In this document: positions 53,201 to 64,000 of the stretch, piece by piece
How the letters are laid out: the number at the start of each line of letters is the position of its first letter
Position numbering within the stretch: the first letter of the stretch is position 1
DNA from: Lottia gigantea
Taxonomy: Eukaryota; Mollusca; Gastropoda; Lottiidae
NCBI RefSeq assembly: GCF_000327385.1
Contig: NW_008707601.1
Location: 342,406-406,405, forward strand
DNA: 64,000 bases
Reading direction: 5' to 3'
Translations under genes and position numbers: made by a program
Notes under the pieces: generated by a model
What the model was told of the DNA's origin: nothing
Databases searched by the model: none
The model's input: only the letters and a program-made list of their open reading frames with translations

Positions 53201-54225
53201 AAAAAGTTCTATAAGGTTTCAATAACTCTTTAAACATTTAAAGGTTGCAGATAGGAATTTCGAACAGAGCCTAGAGTATATTCAGAATTTTACTATGGAA
53301 TTTACTAATTATTGTTAAGGTTTGAATTTAATCGTCGGCTTTGTGATATTCGATTTAGGCCCATGTAGGAATGTAATGAAGTTTTACGTCCTATTTCTAT
53401 ATTTAATACAGATGTCAGATACACCTTTGTAATTTTACCTCGTCCCTAGACACATTGTAATTTGGATTCTCTCCAACAAGCAGGTTATAATAGAAACCAT
53501 AATGTAAAGAACCATATTGACGTTTGAGTAGAATTACAGAGAATATGCTAATCCTTATCCCAGGTTCTGTTCAGAAAGCGCTAGAAAGTGTAGGAGAACA
53601 CCCAATATTAACACTTTGAACAATATCGTATCCATCTCTACTCTAGTAATTTTATGCCCTGTTTTCAAAATAATATCTATTAGGAATAACGCCCGAACAG
53701 TATTTCTAAAATGATATACAGATTACAATTTCTTCCATATTCACATTTATAAGAAAAGACGCGGGGCGCTATCTAATCGAGATGATTTGCTGTGAAAATC
53801 CAAAATTCATGAAATCATGACATTTTATCGGAAATATTTCCAGCAATTGAAAGATCTATTTTTGATTCAGTCTATCTTTGGTTCTCACATTTCATGGGTT
53901 TTTATGCTAATCAGGTATATTGAGACGTTTCGCTTCTTCTAATGACGTCAATCCACTGTATAACTTTTATTACAAACAGAAAAAGAGACAAATCTTTGGA
54001 ATCAAAAAGGCCACAAATATGAATCTCCGGGATAATACGGAAACCCTTCCTTTTGAAAGCAAGTCGCAGTAGTCCACGAAATGTTTTCAGGTTTCCAATC
54101 AGGCTTTGTCAGAAGTGATACGAGATTGCCCACAAAATGTTGAAAATAGCCAATAACTTCAACTATTTCAGCTAAAGCAATGATACTACCACAGATAGTA
54201 TTAGAGAGACATCCTTAGTTAACAT

Positions 54226-54330
54226 ATCTAATTATCTTAACCTTTAACTTGCACCTTGTTTTATCATAAATCTTTACTTTGTGACCTAGGCTAGTGTTTT
54301 CATGTTCTCATCACCACCTGACTCAAACTA
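54226..54330 (+). repeat. Dispersed repeat, copy 2 (mate at 49384-49495)
   Basis: Same ordered blocks as the mate, in the same orientation, about 4.8 kb away. A poly-C tract follows directly at 54347-54359. Confidence 0.7.
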
Positions 54331-55463
54331 TGCTGTTTGTAATTGCCCCCCCCCCCCCCTTTTTACCAAACATTTTCTGTCAAAATCGATTACTAAATGT
54401 GAACGATCTTCAAAAATCCCAAACTCTACCTTTAAAACATCATTTTTATATAAATATGATACGACGGGACTTAATAATGCTGATGAGAAAGAATGAATTA
54501 GGTAATAAATACAGACAGGGTAAATCCCTAGAGAACTGCTCATCAAATATCAACCACTTGTAGCGGCATATTACATCAATTTAATATAGAATATAAAGTT
54601 CACCTATATATTATTACAGATAGGGTGGGGTTGTCAGATATACTGCTATCAAAACTTGTGTATTTAGTGAAGATTGCTGGCTTGCACAATCTGTAGAATC
54701 ATCGACTTTGAAATACCTGGATAACCATATCCTTCGTGAATTCCGAGTTATCCTGTATATTGGAGACTATACACAAGCCTCAAAATAACGACATTGTTAA
54801 AAAAAAAAAGGCACATCTTTCTTTGGAGCCAAAATTTATTAATTTTGTGAATTCATAGTGGATTAATAGAGGGAGTAATCCTTGTTTCTGAAAATGTGGT
54901 CAGATAGATAGGACATGTCCTGTGCCCACAGCTTTCCCTCGGACTAAACCCATCGTCAGAAAGCCAAAGCGTCCAATATTTAAACACTCATAAATACATG
55001 TACTAGACAATTGGAATAATATATAGCAATCTTTTCTTTTATAATCTACAAGTTATACCCTCTCATAAAAGGAATCCGTCCGATATATTCCATTATAATT
55101 GGCTATGACATAATTTCCATATCGGTACCGTAAATCGAACCCATCTAGAGGTCCGTTCTAAATTCAAATTTATTCTGATAACGTCTGCTGAGGTTTGAGG
55201 TGATGTTTTATTCATAACGACTGGTATAATCGGCGGTTATTATGGTGGATAGAAAGATTAATCCAGACAGCTATTCCCTCAGCAACAATCATTTATTGTT
55301 CTTGTTTATTCTATTGTTCGTTTTGAAATGTTATAGATATTCCAATAACTTACTGGGAATATGAATTGAAATACACCAGTTCAGCCCTACTGTCCTTATA
55401 TTATTGGGGATATTAAAAGTTATGAATAGACATACAGAAATAGGCACGTGTATGAGCCCAATA

Positions 55464-55740
55464 TGCAGTGGCGGCGCCAGCCGTCCGAGACTTGGGATAC
55501 AAAAAAGGGGCAGACTGACTCCATGGGGGGAAACTGCTATGGCTGAATTCAGTTTTGGCTACTCTGTGGTGGTGTCATAGTCGCAAGCCCCTCATAGAGT
55601 GTCTTAGAGGGTTCTCTCAAGAAAATTTTAGAAAAAATAAATTGATTTTGTACATTCGAGCATATGAAAAGCTGAGAAAATAATACATCATAATATAAAT
55701 GGAGCTTCACCCCCTACTGCCCTATGATAAATGATTTAAC
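55464..55740 (+). repeat. Dispersed repeat, copy 2 (mate at 3840-4120)
   Basis: Begins GTGGCGGCGCCAGCCGTCCG and continues with a G-rich run, a CAAGCCCC block, a GAGGGTTCTCTCAAGA block and an A-rich tail, in the order seen at 3840. It carries no coding frame. Confidence 0.5.
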
Positions 55741-57020
55741 GTGAAAGGTCTAGTATATCTCACACCAACTTCCGGTAGAAACAAGAAATGCTCTGATAGC
55801 CATCACTGATCTATCAGATATCTGTCAAGGTGTGATGTATTTATCACTAACCGGAAGTGGTAGGTGTATACAGCTAATTCCAACACCAAATACTCTGGTC
55901 TGTTGATCAATGAAAAACAGATTTGACAAAATTGGAAGATTTTCAGGAATCGAGAGAATATTGTGGCCTATCTATCCAAAACTATTGTAAGCCGAGTCCA
56001 AAGGTAGACAAAATGATTGGGGTAGACTACACATACAATGAGTGCAATAGCTACCCCGGATTATACAAATTCCAAAGGAGAGCTTGTCCGCAAGATCTGC
56101 GATATCTATTTAGATTTGATTAGATTATCCATGTAGCTTTAAATACCTAATATTTTTTTCTTTTCTGAATATTGTTCAGGTATCTACCTAATTTACAGCG
56201 ACCACCCAAAAATCAGGATTACCCTATTTCAGCTCTGATGGTGTTCTTGTGAAATATGATCTCAGTTTGGTTTTAAGATGCATTAACCTGGACCATAACA
56301 CTGGGGTGTTCATCTGATATACGAGTGCCAGTTGTTATTGTGTTGTATTGATGGGTTAACCTGAAAACCTGCTCTACATATTCACAACTCGGCTATCTGA
56401 CCATATTACTAATTTACTAATATTAATATTTATATAAAGTCTTCCCCTTTCCACATTGTGTATTGGGGTCGGGAAACAAAATGATAATCTTTTACCCCGA
56501 CAACAGAAAACAGAAACATCCATTCTACGGGCAAGATGGCGATTATCTGCTGATATCTTTGATATTATTGCAATGAAAAGAAATGTTGACTTCTGTAGAT
56601 GACTGGCGCTTGTATTCGGATCTTAAAGTTTACAGCGGCTTGTAGTACAGTTGACCGATCCTTTCTTTTTCAATATCACACTTTGATTTCTAGAACTGTA
56701 TCACTGACGAAGCAAACCGCTTCAATTCGTCAACTATATCATAACAATGGCTCCCTCTATACGACAATAATTACACTTCGACCAGTAATGATCTGTTCGC
56801 GATTAAAACATCAAAGTTGTTTTTCTTTCAGTAATCAAAATTACTTATTATTTACTTATCGTTAATCATCGTGAAAGAAGGTAAAAGTTATTAAAGAATA
56901 TCGAATAAAAATTGTTTACTGTTTACCGACCTAGTTCTAGAATCTTTTTAACCAGTCGATGAAAGTAGCGATATACAACTCAGGATCTGTGTACTGATTT
57001 CTATCGTAGTACTAGTTTTT

Positions 57021-57156
57021 TTTAATGATTTGAAGAAAGCCTTTGATCAACTATTATAAACATGGTGTAAATAAGTCAACGTATGTTATTCCGTTTGTAA
57101 AGTACGTGCTTAGTAGACCTGACGAGGCATTGATTGACATGACTGTGTTAATATGA
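57021..57156 (+). mobile_element. LINE reverse-transcriptase relic (KAFD box)
   Basis: FNDLKKAFDQLL is encoded at 57021-57056. In the next frame KHGVNKSTYVIPFVKYVLS follows from 57058, which fits the KxGV and following helix expected after the KAFD box of a non-LTR RT. It is a short, frameshifted fragment within the MMP intron, on the same strand as the gene. Confidence 0.55.
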
Positions 57157-58623
57157 CCTATATAATGCACGTGCATATTGTAAAGTTATTTTTATAACCC
57201 CATTGTCCACAGTCGTCACATATCTGCATCCCGAGTGTCACAATGGATACACTATTTAGTACTTAGGCACCACAAGAGAAAGGAATGTCGTCCGTACCAC
57301 GCTAGTCGGAGTCCCCCCGAATGATCAGGAAGTTTTTTAACAGGTCAATCAGCAATACAAGTGACATACAAATAATGATTGGCTATTGCTCATCATTGTG
57401 TTTCTAATGAAATAAGCATGATCTGCCCAGCCCACAACCCATATCATCACAATATTATTAAGAGAGCCCCCACTCCCACCCAGGCCACCATGATCATCAT
57501 CTGTATATTATGCTGAGAAGAGACAGGTGTCTTAGTAATTAACAGTATTTATACACAATGTTAAATCTATCATTATACTGAGTAAAATAATCAGGTCACA
57601 TAAATACTGACGTGGCATAGTTCCAACCGACCTACTTCTCTACACCCCCTTAGTCAGCCATTCATAACCATAGAGTATTACTTATCAGTCATCGAATAAA
57701 ATACAAATCCTTCTGGTGTATCTACGTCTCAACCAGAATCTGACAAGATTCTTCTTGTAGTTACGTAACTTGCAACCAGTAGCGTATTAAGGGAGAGGTC
57801 CATTGGGCCATGGCCTCCCTCTCCGCCTAACAGTGAAGTGAAAATGAAGCCCTCTTATGCTCAAAATTCATCTCAAACCGTTGGCTTCTGGTGGGCCTGG
57901 CCTGGCCAATCACTTTTGACCCCTCCTCGTGCATTTTCTAGATACGCCTCTTGCTTGCAATATGAAAATGGCATCGATTAACTTTTTGATAAATCGATCT
58001 TGACCGAATATTGTTTTATGAATTGAAACATCTGTCTGGTTGAACTAACAAAAAATACTAGTTAAATTTGTTTAAATCTTGTATTTTTGCAGATTTACAC
58101 ATTAACATACTTTGAATATCAGTGCTACCCCCACCTCCATCTCTTCTATCCTTCAGTCGGCCTACATCTGTTCTGAAGCATCAGCTTCAAATTTCAATGA
58201 TATGCAAACCGTACAGTATATTATCTCCCCTTTCCCTGTCGGTCCGCCTCCATCTGTTTTATAACTATCAGAGTACATTTGTATCTATCAGAATAAAGAT
58301 AAGTTAAAAACATCTAATCCATTAGTAATATTTCACCATCAACCTTAGTTTTACTCGTATCTCATCTCAACACCGTCTCGAGGGTGGGGGGTCCGACAAT
58401 AAAACCATTTAGTACCAAAATAACATACTACTACCGATAACAGGCCCAGTAAAATATGTTTTACTGTATCATTGGTAAATAAACGTCTGAAACATTCAAG
58501 ATATCATTAGTAAAAGAGTTGAACAGACTGGACGAAATTGGATGTCGCCCTGTCGTCTTATTCTCGAAATAAAATTCAGATTTCAATAAATACAGTAATC
58601 TGATTGGATAATTAAATTTTTAA

Positions 58624-58671
58624 TCGATTTTAGTGATTGACAAACCAGATAACTGGAACACTGAAATCATC
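58624..58671 (+). repeat. Dispersed repeat, copy 2 (mate at 841-893)
   Basis: GATTTTAGTGATTGACAAAC, then CAGATAACTGGAACACTGAA and ATCATCC, aligns with the sequence at 841-893. Confidence 0.55.
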
Positions 58672-61600
58672 CTACGTTTTCGCGAATGAGCCCACAGAAC
58701 ATAATCTGTAAAAAATCGGCCTTCGGGACGTTTCGATGACATATAAACCCTCGAACATGATGTTTTTGGACAGTAGAACAGTAATTAGTTCAAACAGCAG
58801 TATTTTTGAATAATCATAAATTTAAGACTAAAATGATCAAAAAGTACAAAATTTACTTTACAGCAAACAGAATTTTTTTTTATAAGATGTAATTGTCTCT
58901 ATTTTACAACTATTCTCCAGAAGGTGTCAGTACCTGCGTGTTATCAAAGACATTTAAGCCAGAACGTTGAGCGTAAAACTCATCTTGTTAATCCACTCTC
59001 TTGTATTCATTTCAAGACATACCATTATATTCTTTTGGAATAACAGTGAAATGAACTATACACTTTAGATGGGAGATAACTCCTATATTCACAAACCAAT
59101 ATTAAACCAATCAGGGGCAGACAACTTCTGAAGTCATGATGAACACTATTCCCAAGTGCACTGGAAATTAAATTATTCACATTTCAAAAGTTTTTGATTT
59201 TTAATTTTTACAAGGGAGATAACTTTGCAACACATCTGATATGAAAGCCAGCCCAGTCGTTGAGTGTTTATAAATAGACAATATGGAATGTATCAACTGA
59301 ACATCGTAACTAAAAAACAACTATTGATCAAATAGGAAACTGCTCGTTGAAGGGTCACTTACACTTCTGAGGCTCATTTTAAACGAAATATATTGACTAT
59401 TTAAAAACCAGAATGTTAAAGATATTGATTTAACAAGATATGCTTGCATATCATATGCCACACAATCCCTCACCTGCCCCCCTAAACAAATGCATTAGCC
59501 CCTTGAAAAATTTCTGAAAACCAATTCATCTCCTCCATCCCGAACAATCAAGTCTGTCCAATTAGAAAATTTGAAATGTGTATGTGAGCTATATTAGTTA
59601 CATACTTTTCCAATTTTATTAATACACAACCCAAAAATATGCAGAAATGTTTTTTCTCGTTTTGTCGATTTCATTGGACTCTGAAATTAGATTAACGGTT
59701 AAGAATCATGCAGGTTCATTGGTTTCATGTTTTTTTCCATTTTCCAATCTTCATATCGGCATAGGATTCCTTGACGTATCATTGGACGACTGTTAACCCT
59801 TCGGTCAGGGGTCGAGTGGAACTGAATAATGATTAACCCTAGATAGACTGGCCATCATCAAAGAAAGACTAAAATTACTTCTAAGGTACCCTTTTATTTC
59901 ATTAGCTGAAATATAAAGAATGTTGAAATGGTCGGTGATGAAATTAAAATGTAAACCACATGTTTCCAGGATGACTTATAATATTACCACGATTCAGGTC
60001 ACCCGTGCTTTTGGCGGCAATGACAGTAGCAGAAGTCGATTCACGTCTTATGTCGAATGTTCTCACGCTCTGGTCGAGATTCTTATCAGCCAATGAAATT
60101 GAATTTAAAGCGTTTCTTGGGTCATTATGGTATCTCGGCTGATGTGAACCGATTCTGTTTAAAATACAGGAGAGAAGTTAGTCTCGAGTTACCACCAGAT
60201 GGGTTAAAGATTAGCTCTACAATTTATGTCTTTCTAACTACCAGACACCAGTTTCAAATATTTTGTGAATGGTTTTAAACTGACAACGCCCACTATAGGC
60301 TTGAAGGTTCATTCAAAAGTTTGTGTTTGGAGGATCAGAGCAGAGATTGAATGAAATGTCTCAAGACTAAGAATTTGTTCCAAATCATCCTTGTTGTCGA
60401 TTAGCTTAAAAACAAACGTTTTACGTCCAACATTGGACCATATTCACAATGCACACGTAGGCCTAAATTCTGAAAAAAGGTCCAAAGGTCCAACATGACT
60501 GTGCCCTATTGCCCTATAGAGAAAATGGGCAAAGCATTGTAATAACAATGATGCGAACAATCCATGAAAGGATCTGGTTCACGCAAATTTAGAATGGTTC
60601 AGTCTTTCAATCATCTGATTGGTCAACCACTAATATTGCTTGTAAATTCACATTTATAAGCCAATCAGATTACTGGATTTCTTAAAATGTAGAATTTTAT
60701 CTTAGTTGAGTTTATGTTACGAGGCTTCTGTCCTAGAACTTATTTCATTAAAATGGATTCGAAGTTTGTATGTGAAGGGTGTCGTGACCTTGATACATTG
60801 TAAATATATGGCGATCTATATCCTATTGTTTGTATTAGTAGGCTATAGTATATCTGATATCTATATATACCATGTTTCCGTAAACACCATCATTTACTTC
60901 CTCTTTACAATCATCTTCACCAGTCAAAGGTTAAATTCAAGCATCTTATTGCGTGTTAGTTCATTGACACAATTAATTTAGTTATAGATAACATAACACT
61001 AGTCCAATCCTTTATAATAGTTTGATAGATATTTTTCTAAAGAGGTTATAGATTACTGTAATGTGTATCAGGGCCGTGAATGTTTTTCATTTGCACCATT
61101 CCAATTTACAGTCAGGTGTCTGTGATTCGTGCAATTACATATGCAGCACACAACTTTACCAAGGGCCTTTGCGAAAGTTATGTCATAAAACGAAAAAGTT
61201 TAGTGGAATTGCAAAACAAAACACGAACTTTGAATTGAAAGTGTGTCACCAATACACAAGTGTGGAGTGATTTGTCATGCACTTATTTTGACTATACAGA
61301 ATAGTACTGACAACAGAACACCGTTTAGAGCAACCCGTTACTACCTTTCAGTTGAAAAAATATTATGCATTCTTCAAATGCTTTTGCTGACTTAAGGCTG
61401 ACCATGGAACACAGGCCCCTAGAATCTAAGTTAACATGGTCATGCAAATTTCACGTTGAAACACATTACATAATTAAAATTTACAAATGGAAAACCACAC
61501 TCAACGTTTTTAGATAATATTTTATAGCTACCTGAATCTCCAGGTCTGAATCAACATCTGTATATTATTTTGTTTTTATGTTTTGCAAAATGTGCTCGCT

Positions 61601-61768
61601 GGATAATGTAGCAAAAAGAATGATAGATATTGATCATTTTATATAACTTTTCCTTCAATCTCGTATTATAATAATATAAAATATACCATTCTTGCATCTG
61701 ATTATTTTATCATCTAACAGAAACCTTTCTTCAGCCTCGTATTTAACATGTCATTCTTGTAATTTCAG

Positions 61769-62031
61769 GAATATTTACGGAAATTCGGTTATTTATCCGG
61801 AGCCAGCAAGGAAACGGGGAACCTCATGGATATGAAGGATCTGTCGGAGGGGATCAAACGACTGCAGCGCCTCGGACGGATCCCCCAGACAGGTGTGATG
61901 GACAGGCGCACACAAGAACTGATGCAGAAACCACGGTGCGGTGTGAATGATAACAAAATAGTGTTTGGTCACAGAAAGAAAAGATATACGCTGGCACCAA
62001 GTAAATGGGAGAAAAAAGATCTAACTTTTAG
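61769..62031 (+). CDS. Matrix metalloproteinase, exon 2 (propeptide, furin site)
   Basis: This exon encodes residues 77-163 plus two bases of the next codon, between acceptor TTGTAATTTCAG and donor GTATGT (phase 2). It opens with EYLRKFGYL, the canonical start of an MMP propeptide. A peptidoglycan-binding-like helix bundle follows (GIKRLQRLGRIPQTGVMD at 104-121), then the cysteine switch PRCGVND at 131-137, whose Cys133 would ligate the catalytic zinc and keep the enzyme latent. The usual proline (GVPD) is asparagine here, as in some family members. HRKKR at 144-148 is a furin-type site, so activation is probably intracellular, as in membrane-type, MMP-11-like and MMP-21/23/28 enzymes. YTLAPSKWEKKDLTF starts the catalytic domain. 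The HExxHxxGxxH zinc site, and hence activity, cannot be checked in this window. Confidence 0.95.
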
Positions 62032-64000
62032 GTATGTTTATTACTTTTGATTAAATTAAAAAAAGAATGTCTAGATGTATGAGTCAGAGGCAATGAATAA
62101 AACCTGTCTTATGTTACAAAAATGATGAGAAAACAATCAATAGGTTCATGCAAAGTGGCAAAAATTTTCAAGGGCCCAAGTGAGCGCCGGAATCGTGTTG
62201 TTAGTGTCAGTAAGCTTGAACTCAGCTTCTAGATGATCTTATACAATTTTGTAATCAGCTTCTCTTTGTTTGGCCTTACAGTTGTTTTAAATTATATTGA
62301 CAGAATGCAAAAACTGTTGGCCACCCCCTCTGCTCAAACGATTCATGTATGTTGCGTAAACGACTTTGAAATTTGAGTGAAGCATGACTGGCTATAGAAA
62401 TGGAAACTTGGAATAGATTTCTTATCATTTGAACTGACACATTCCAATGCTGATCAGCACCAAATGGGTCATGAGGAGAACCCCCTCCCCCCCCCTCCTC
62501 CACTCACCCAATCTATAACATAGAGCCACCTTTATAGATTCTAAAATACCACATACACCAATTACTATTGCATGCTCTGTGTATATCAGAAGAAAATTCG
62601 CACTATTGACCAACTTACTGACACTGGCCAGTGATTATTTTTTCCTTTTAAAAATGCACCTGCATTCAGTTTTCAAAATTGTCCCCTCCATTCACTTGGT
62701 GTTTACAGTAGAGAATTTGAACCACACTTAAAATAAGGCGTGGTGTTACAGTAATAGACCTCACCAACCAAAGTGAAATTCCATGATGAATAAAACTGAG
62801 TGTGATGTCACTCTGACACTGTTTGGAATGAAAACAACTCGGTTTCTAAGATTTAGAGGAAAACTGGCATAAAATAGAAATAATGTTGATTGGCCCTATT
62901 TTATTTAGATTTGGAAGGGGAAAGGGTTATTCTAACGGTTTGTTCCCACAGTGCCTTGATTTCTTTTCCATTCATTCATTCATTCATTTACTGGAATTTC
63001 TAAAGAATGAAGTTACTCTTGCAGGTAGTTCGCAAAGAGCATTGGAATGGCTTTCAGTTTTCTGATTTCTCACTCATATTTTCTTGTCTGATTTATGCAT
63101 TAATTAATTGGAATTATTGAACATGCGTAGCTTGATTTAAGGCATTCATAATTTATTTACGCAAATCAAACACATTTCAAACTATCTTTGAATATATTCC
63201 CAGTATATTGCGCAGTTTAAAATCAATTTCTTAAAAGTGCGAATGTACTTCATTATCTCCAATTATACGTCACATTATAAAATTGTAATACCATAGTCTA
63301 ATGAAGAAAATTTGAGAAAATGTTATAAACGTACAAAACAAATTCGAACAAGTATTACTCCCTTTTGAACATCAATGTTAAACTAGAATTAACTTCAATA
63401 TTTAAAAAAGACGTATTTTGTTGATCATTCACAGGGAGAAAAGATTTAGGTTCCTGTTTTTGTGGAGTTGTAAGACACTTCCCCTTTAAGATTATGATCA
63501 CAAGTGGTCGGAACAATGTAGATAGCAGATAAAGTATAAGAACGGAAACAAACAAAGTTTAAAAGTGAAGTGTTCTTATTACATGAGGAAACCCAGGGTT
63601 GATTAGGCTACAAGTTTGAATCATCCGGAAGGTCGGCAGGAATTGATATGAGAATTTGAAAGAAATGAACCAATCGGTGACTGGGGTGGTAAGTGGTCGA
63701 CTTCCCGAGGTTATACTATTAATATTCTTGCTGTTCATATAAAATTACAGTCGATATGAGTTGTACAGAGATACATACAGTTCACTCTTTAGTTAGAATT
63801 CTATCGCTTTAGTTTGTCGTAGCGGCGTTCAGTTGAAAGGTTTTGGGTCACAGATTTGGCCCAGGCATTGGAGAAAAATCACGACCTGGATAATGGGTAT
63901 GCAATTATTCAGTTTTTGGATTTATCGGATAATCTTGTCTGTTCAGGGATTTAGATTTAGACGTTGGTTTGAGAATACAAAAGACTTTTGTGGTTTTATT
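62032..64000 (+). other. MMP intron 2 (start)
   Basis: After donor GTATGT no exon encoding the next part of an MMP catalytic domain appears before the window ends. This intron is therefore at least 1,969 bp and the gene is incomplete here. It holds a poly-C tract near 62487, a short CATT run near 62970, and otherwise AT-rich DNA with nothing I can name. Confidence 0.7.

Larger units (their letters stand above)
19632..61768 (+). other. MMP intron 1, 42,137 bp, phase 0
   Basis: Bounded by donor GTAAGTTC and acceptor TTGTAATTTCAG. Both flanking exons end on codon boundaries and the join reproduces a normal MMP propeptide, so no coding exon is required between them. It contains a 35-bp array, several local duplications, LINE reverse-transcriptase relics, dispersed repeats and poly-C or poly-G tracts (38635-38653, 46891-46903, 54347-54359). 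Long parts (19.7-21.5, 22.0-24.1, 24.4-28.3, 30.0-33.1, 36.4-39.3, 40.5-43.4, 46.4-48.3, 51-54, 58.7-61.7 kb) hold nothing I can name. A nested gene cannot be excluded. Confidence 0.7.

Noticed and set aside
55923-56123. 66-codon cysteine-containing frame, preceded by a TTTTCAG that could be an acceptor
   Set aside because: No ATG and no downstream donor; too short to support as an exon without transcripts.
62032-64000. Searched for the MMP catalytic exon (HExxH)
   Set aside because: No frame shows HExxHxxGxxH or the residues expected after LTF[R/S]; the exon must lie beyond the window.

Overview
The window reads as nuclear DNA of a metazoan, most likely a marine invertebrate such as a mollusc. 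It is AT-rich, has spliced genes with very long introns, many tandem repeats, fold-back elements and decayed LINE fragments. No bacterial-style operons, ribosome binding sites or CRISPR are present. The phylum is an inference from repeat style and gene structure, because no species marker is visible.

One gene is firmly identified: the 5' part of a matrix metalloproteinase (MMP) on the plus strand. Exon 1 (19404-19631) encodes a cysteine-rich 36-residue N-terminal stretch and a hydrophobic signal or signal-anchor. Exon 2 (61769-62031) encodes the whole propeptide with the cysteine switch PRCGVND, a furin-type site RKKR and the first residues of the catalytic domain. The two join in phase 0 across a 42,137-bp intron that fills two thirds of the window. 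The zinc-binding catalytic domain and any hemopexin domain must lie beyond position 64000. A candidate regulatory cluster (X-box, E-box, YY1-like site) lies about 0.9 kb upstream of the start codon.

A second, unidentified candidate gene is proposed at 12745-13917. It has two exons with a good donor, an acceptor in matching phase, and a 190-codon open second exon that is improbably long for this base composition. I recognise no family.

Layout: 1-12.6 kb is intergenic and repeat-rich (27-bp, 20-bp, 60-bp, about 27-bp CRE-bearing and 12-bp arrays, two small inverted-repeat or dispersed elements, one 50-bp assembly gap). The candidate gene occupies 12.7-13.9 kb. AT-rich intergenic DNA with two fold-back elements follows at 13.9-18.5 kb. 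The MMP upstream region and exon 1 lie at 18.5-19.6 kb. MMP intron 1 runs from 19.6 to 61.8 kb and holds a 35-bp array, several local duplications, LINE reverse-transcriptase relics near 39.5, 43.5 and 57.0 kb, and dispersed repeats. Exon 2 and the start of intron 2 occupy 61.8-64 kb.

No previously undescribed multi-gene system was found. The most notable signals are the MMP with its giant first intron and unusual N-terminus, the orphan two-exon candidate, a tandem array built around perfect TGACGTCA palindromes, and an apparent excess of that octamer inside MMP intron 1.
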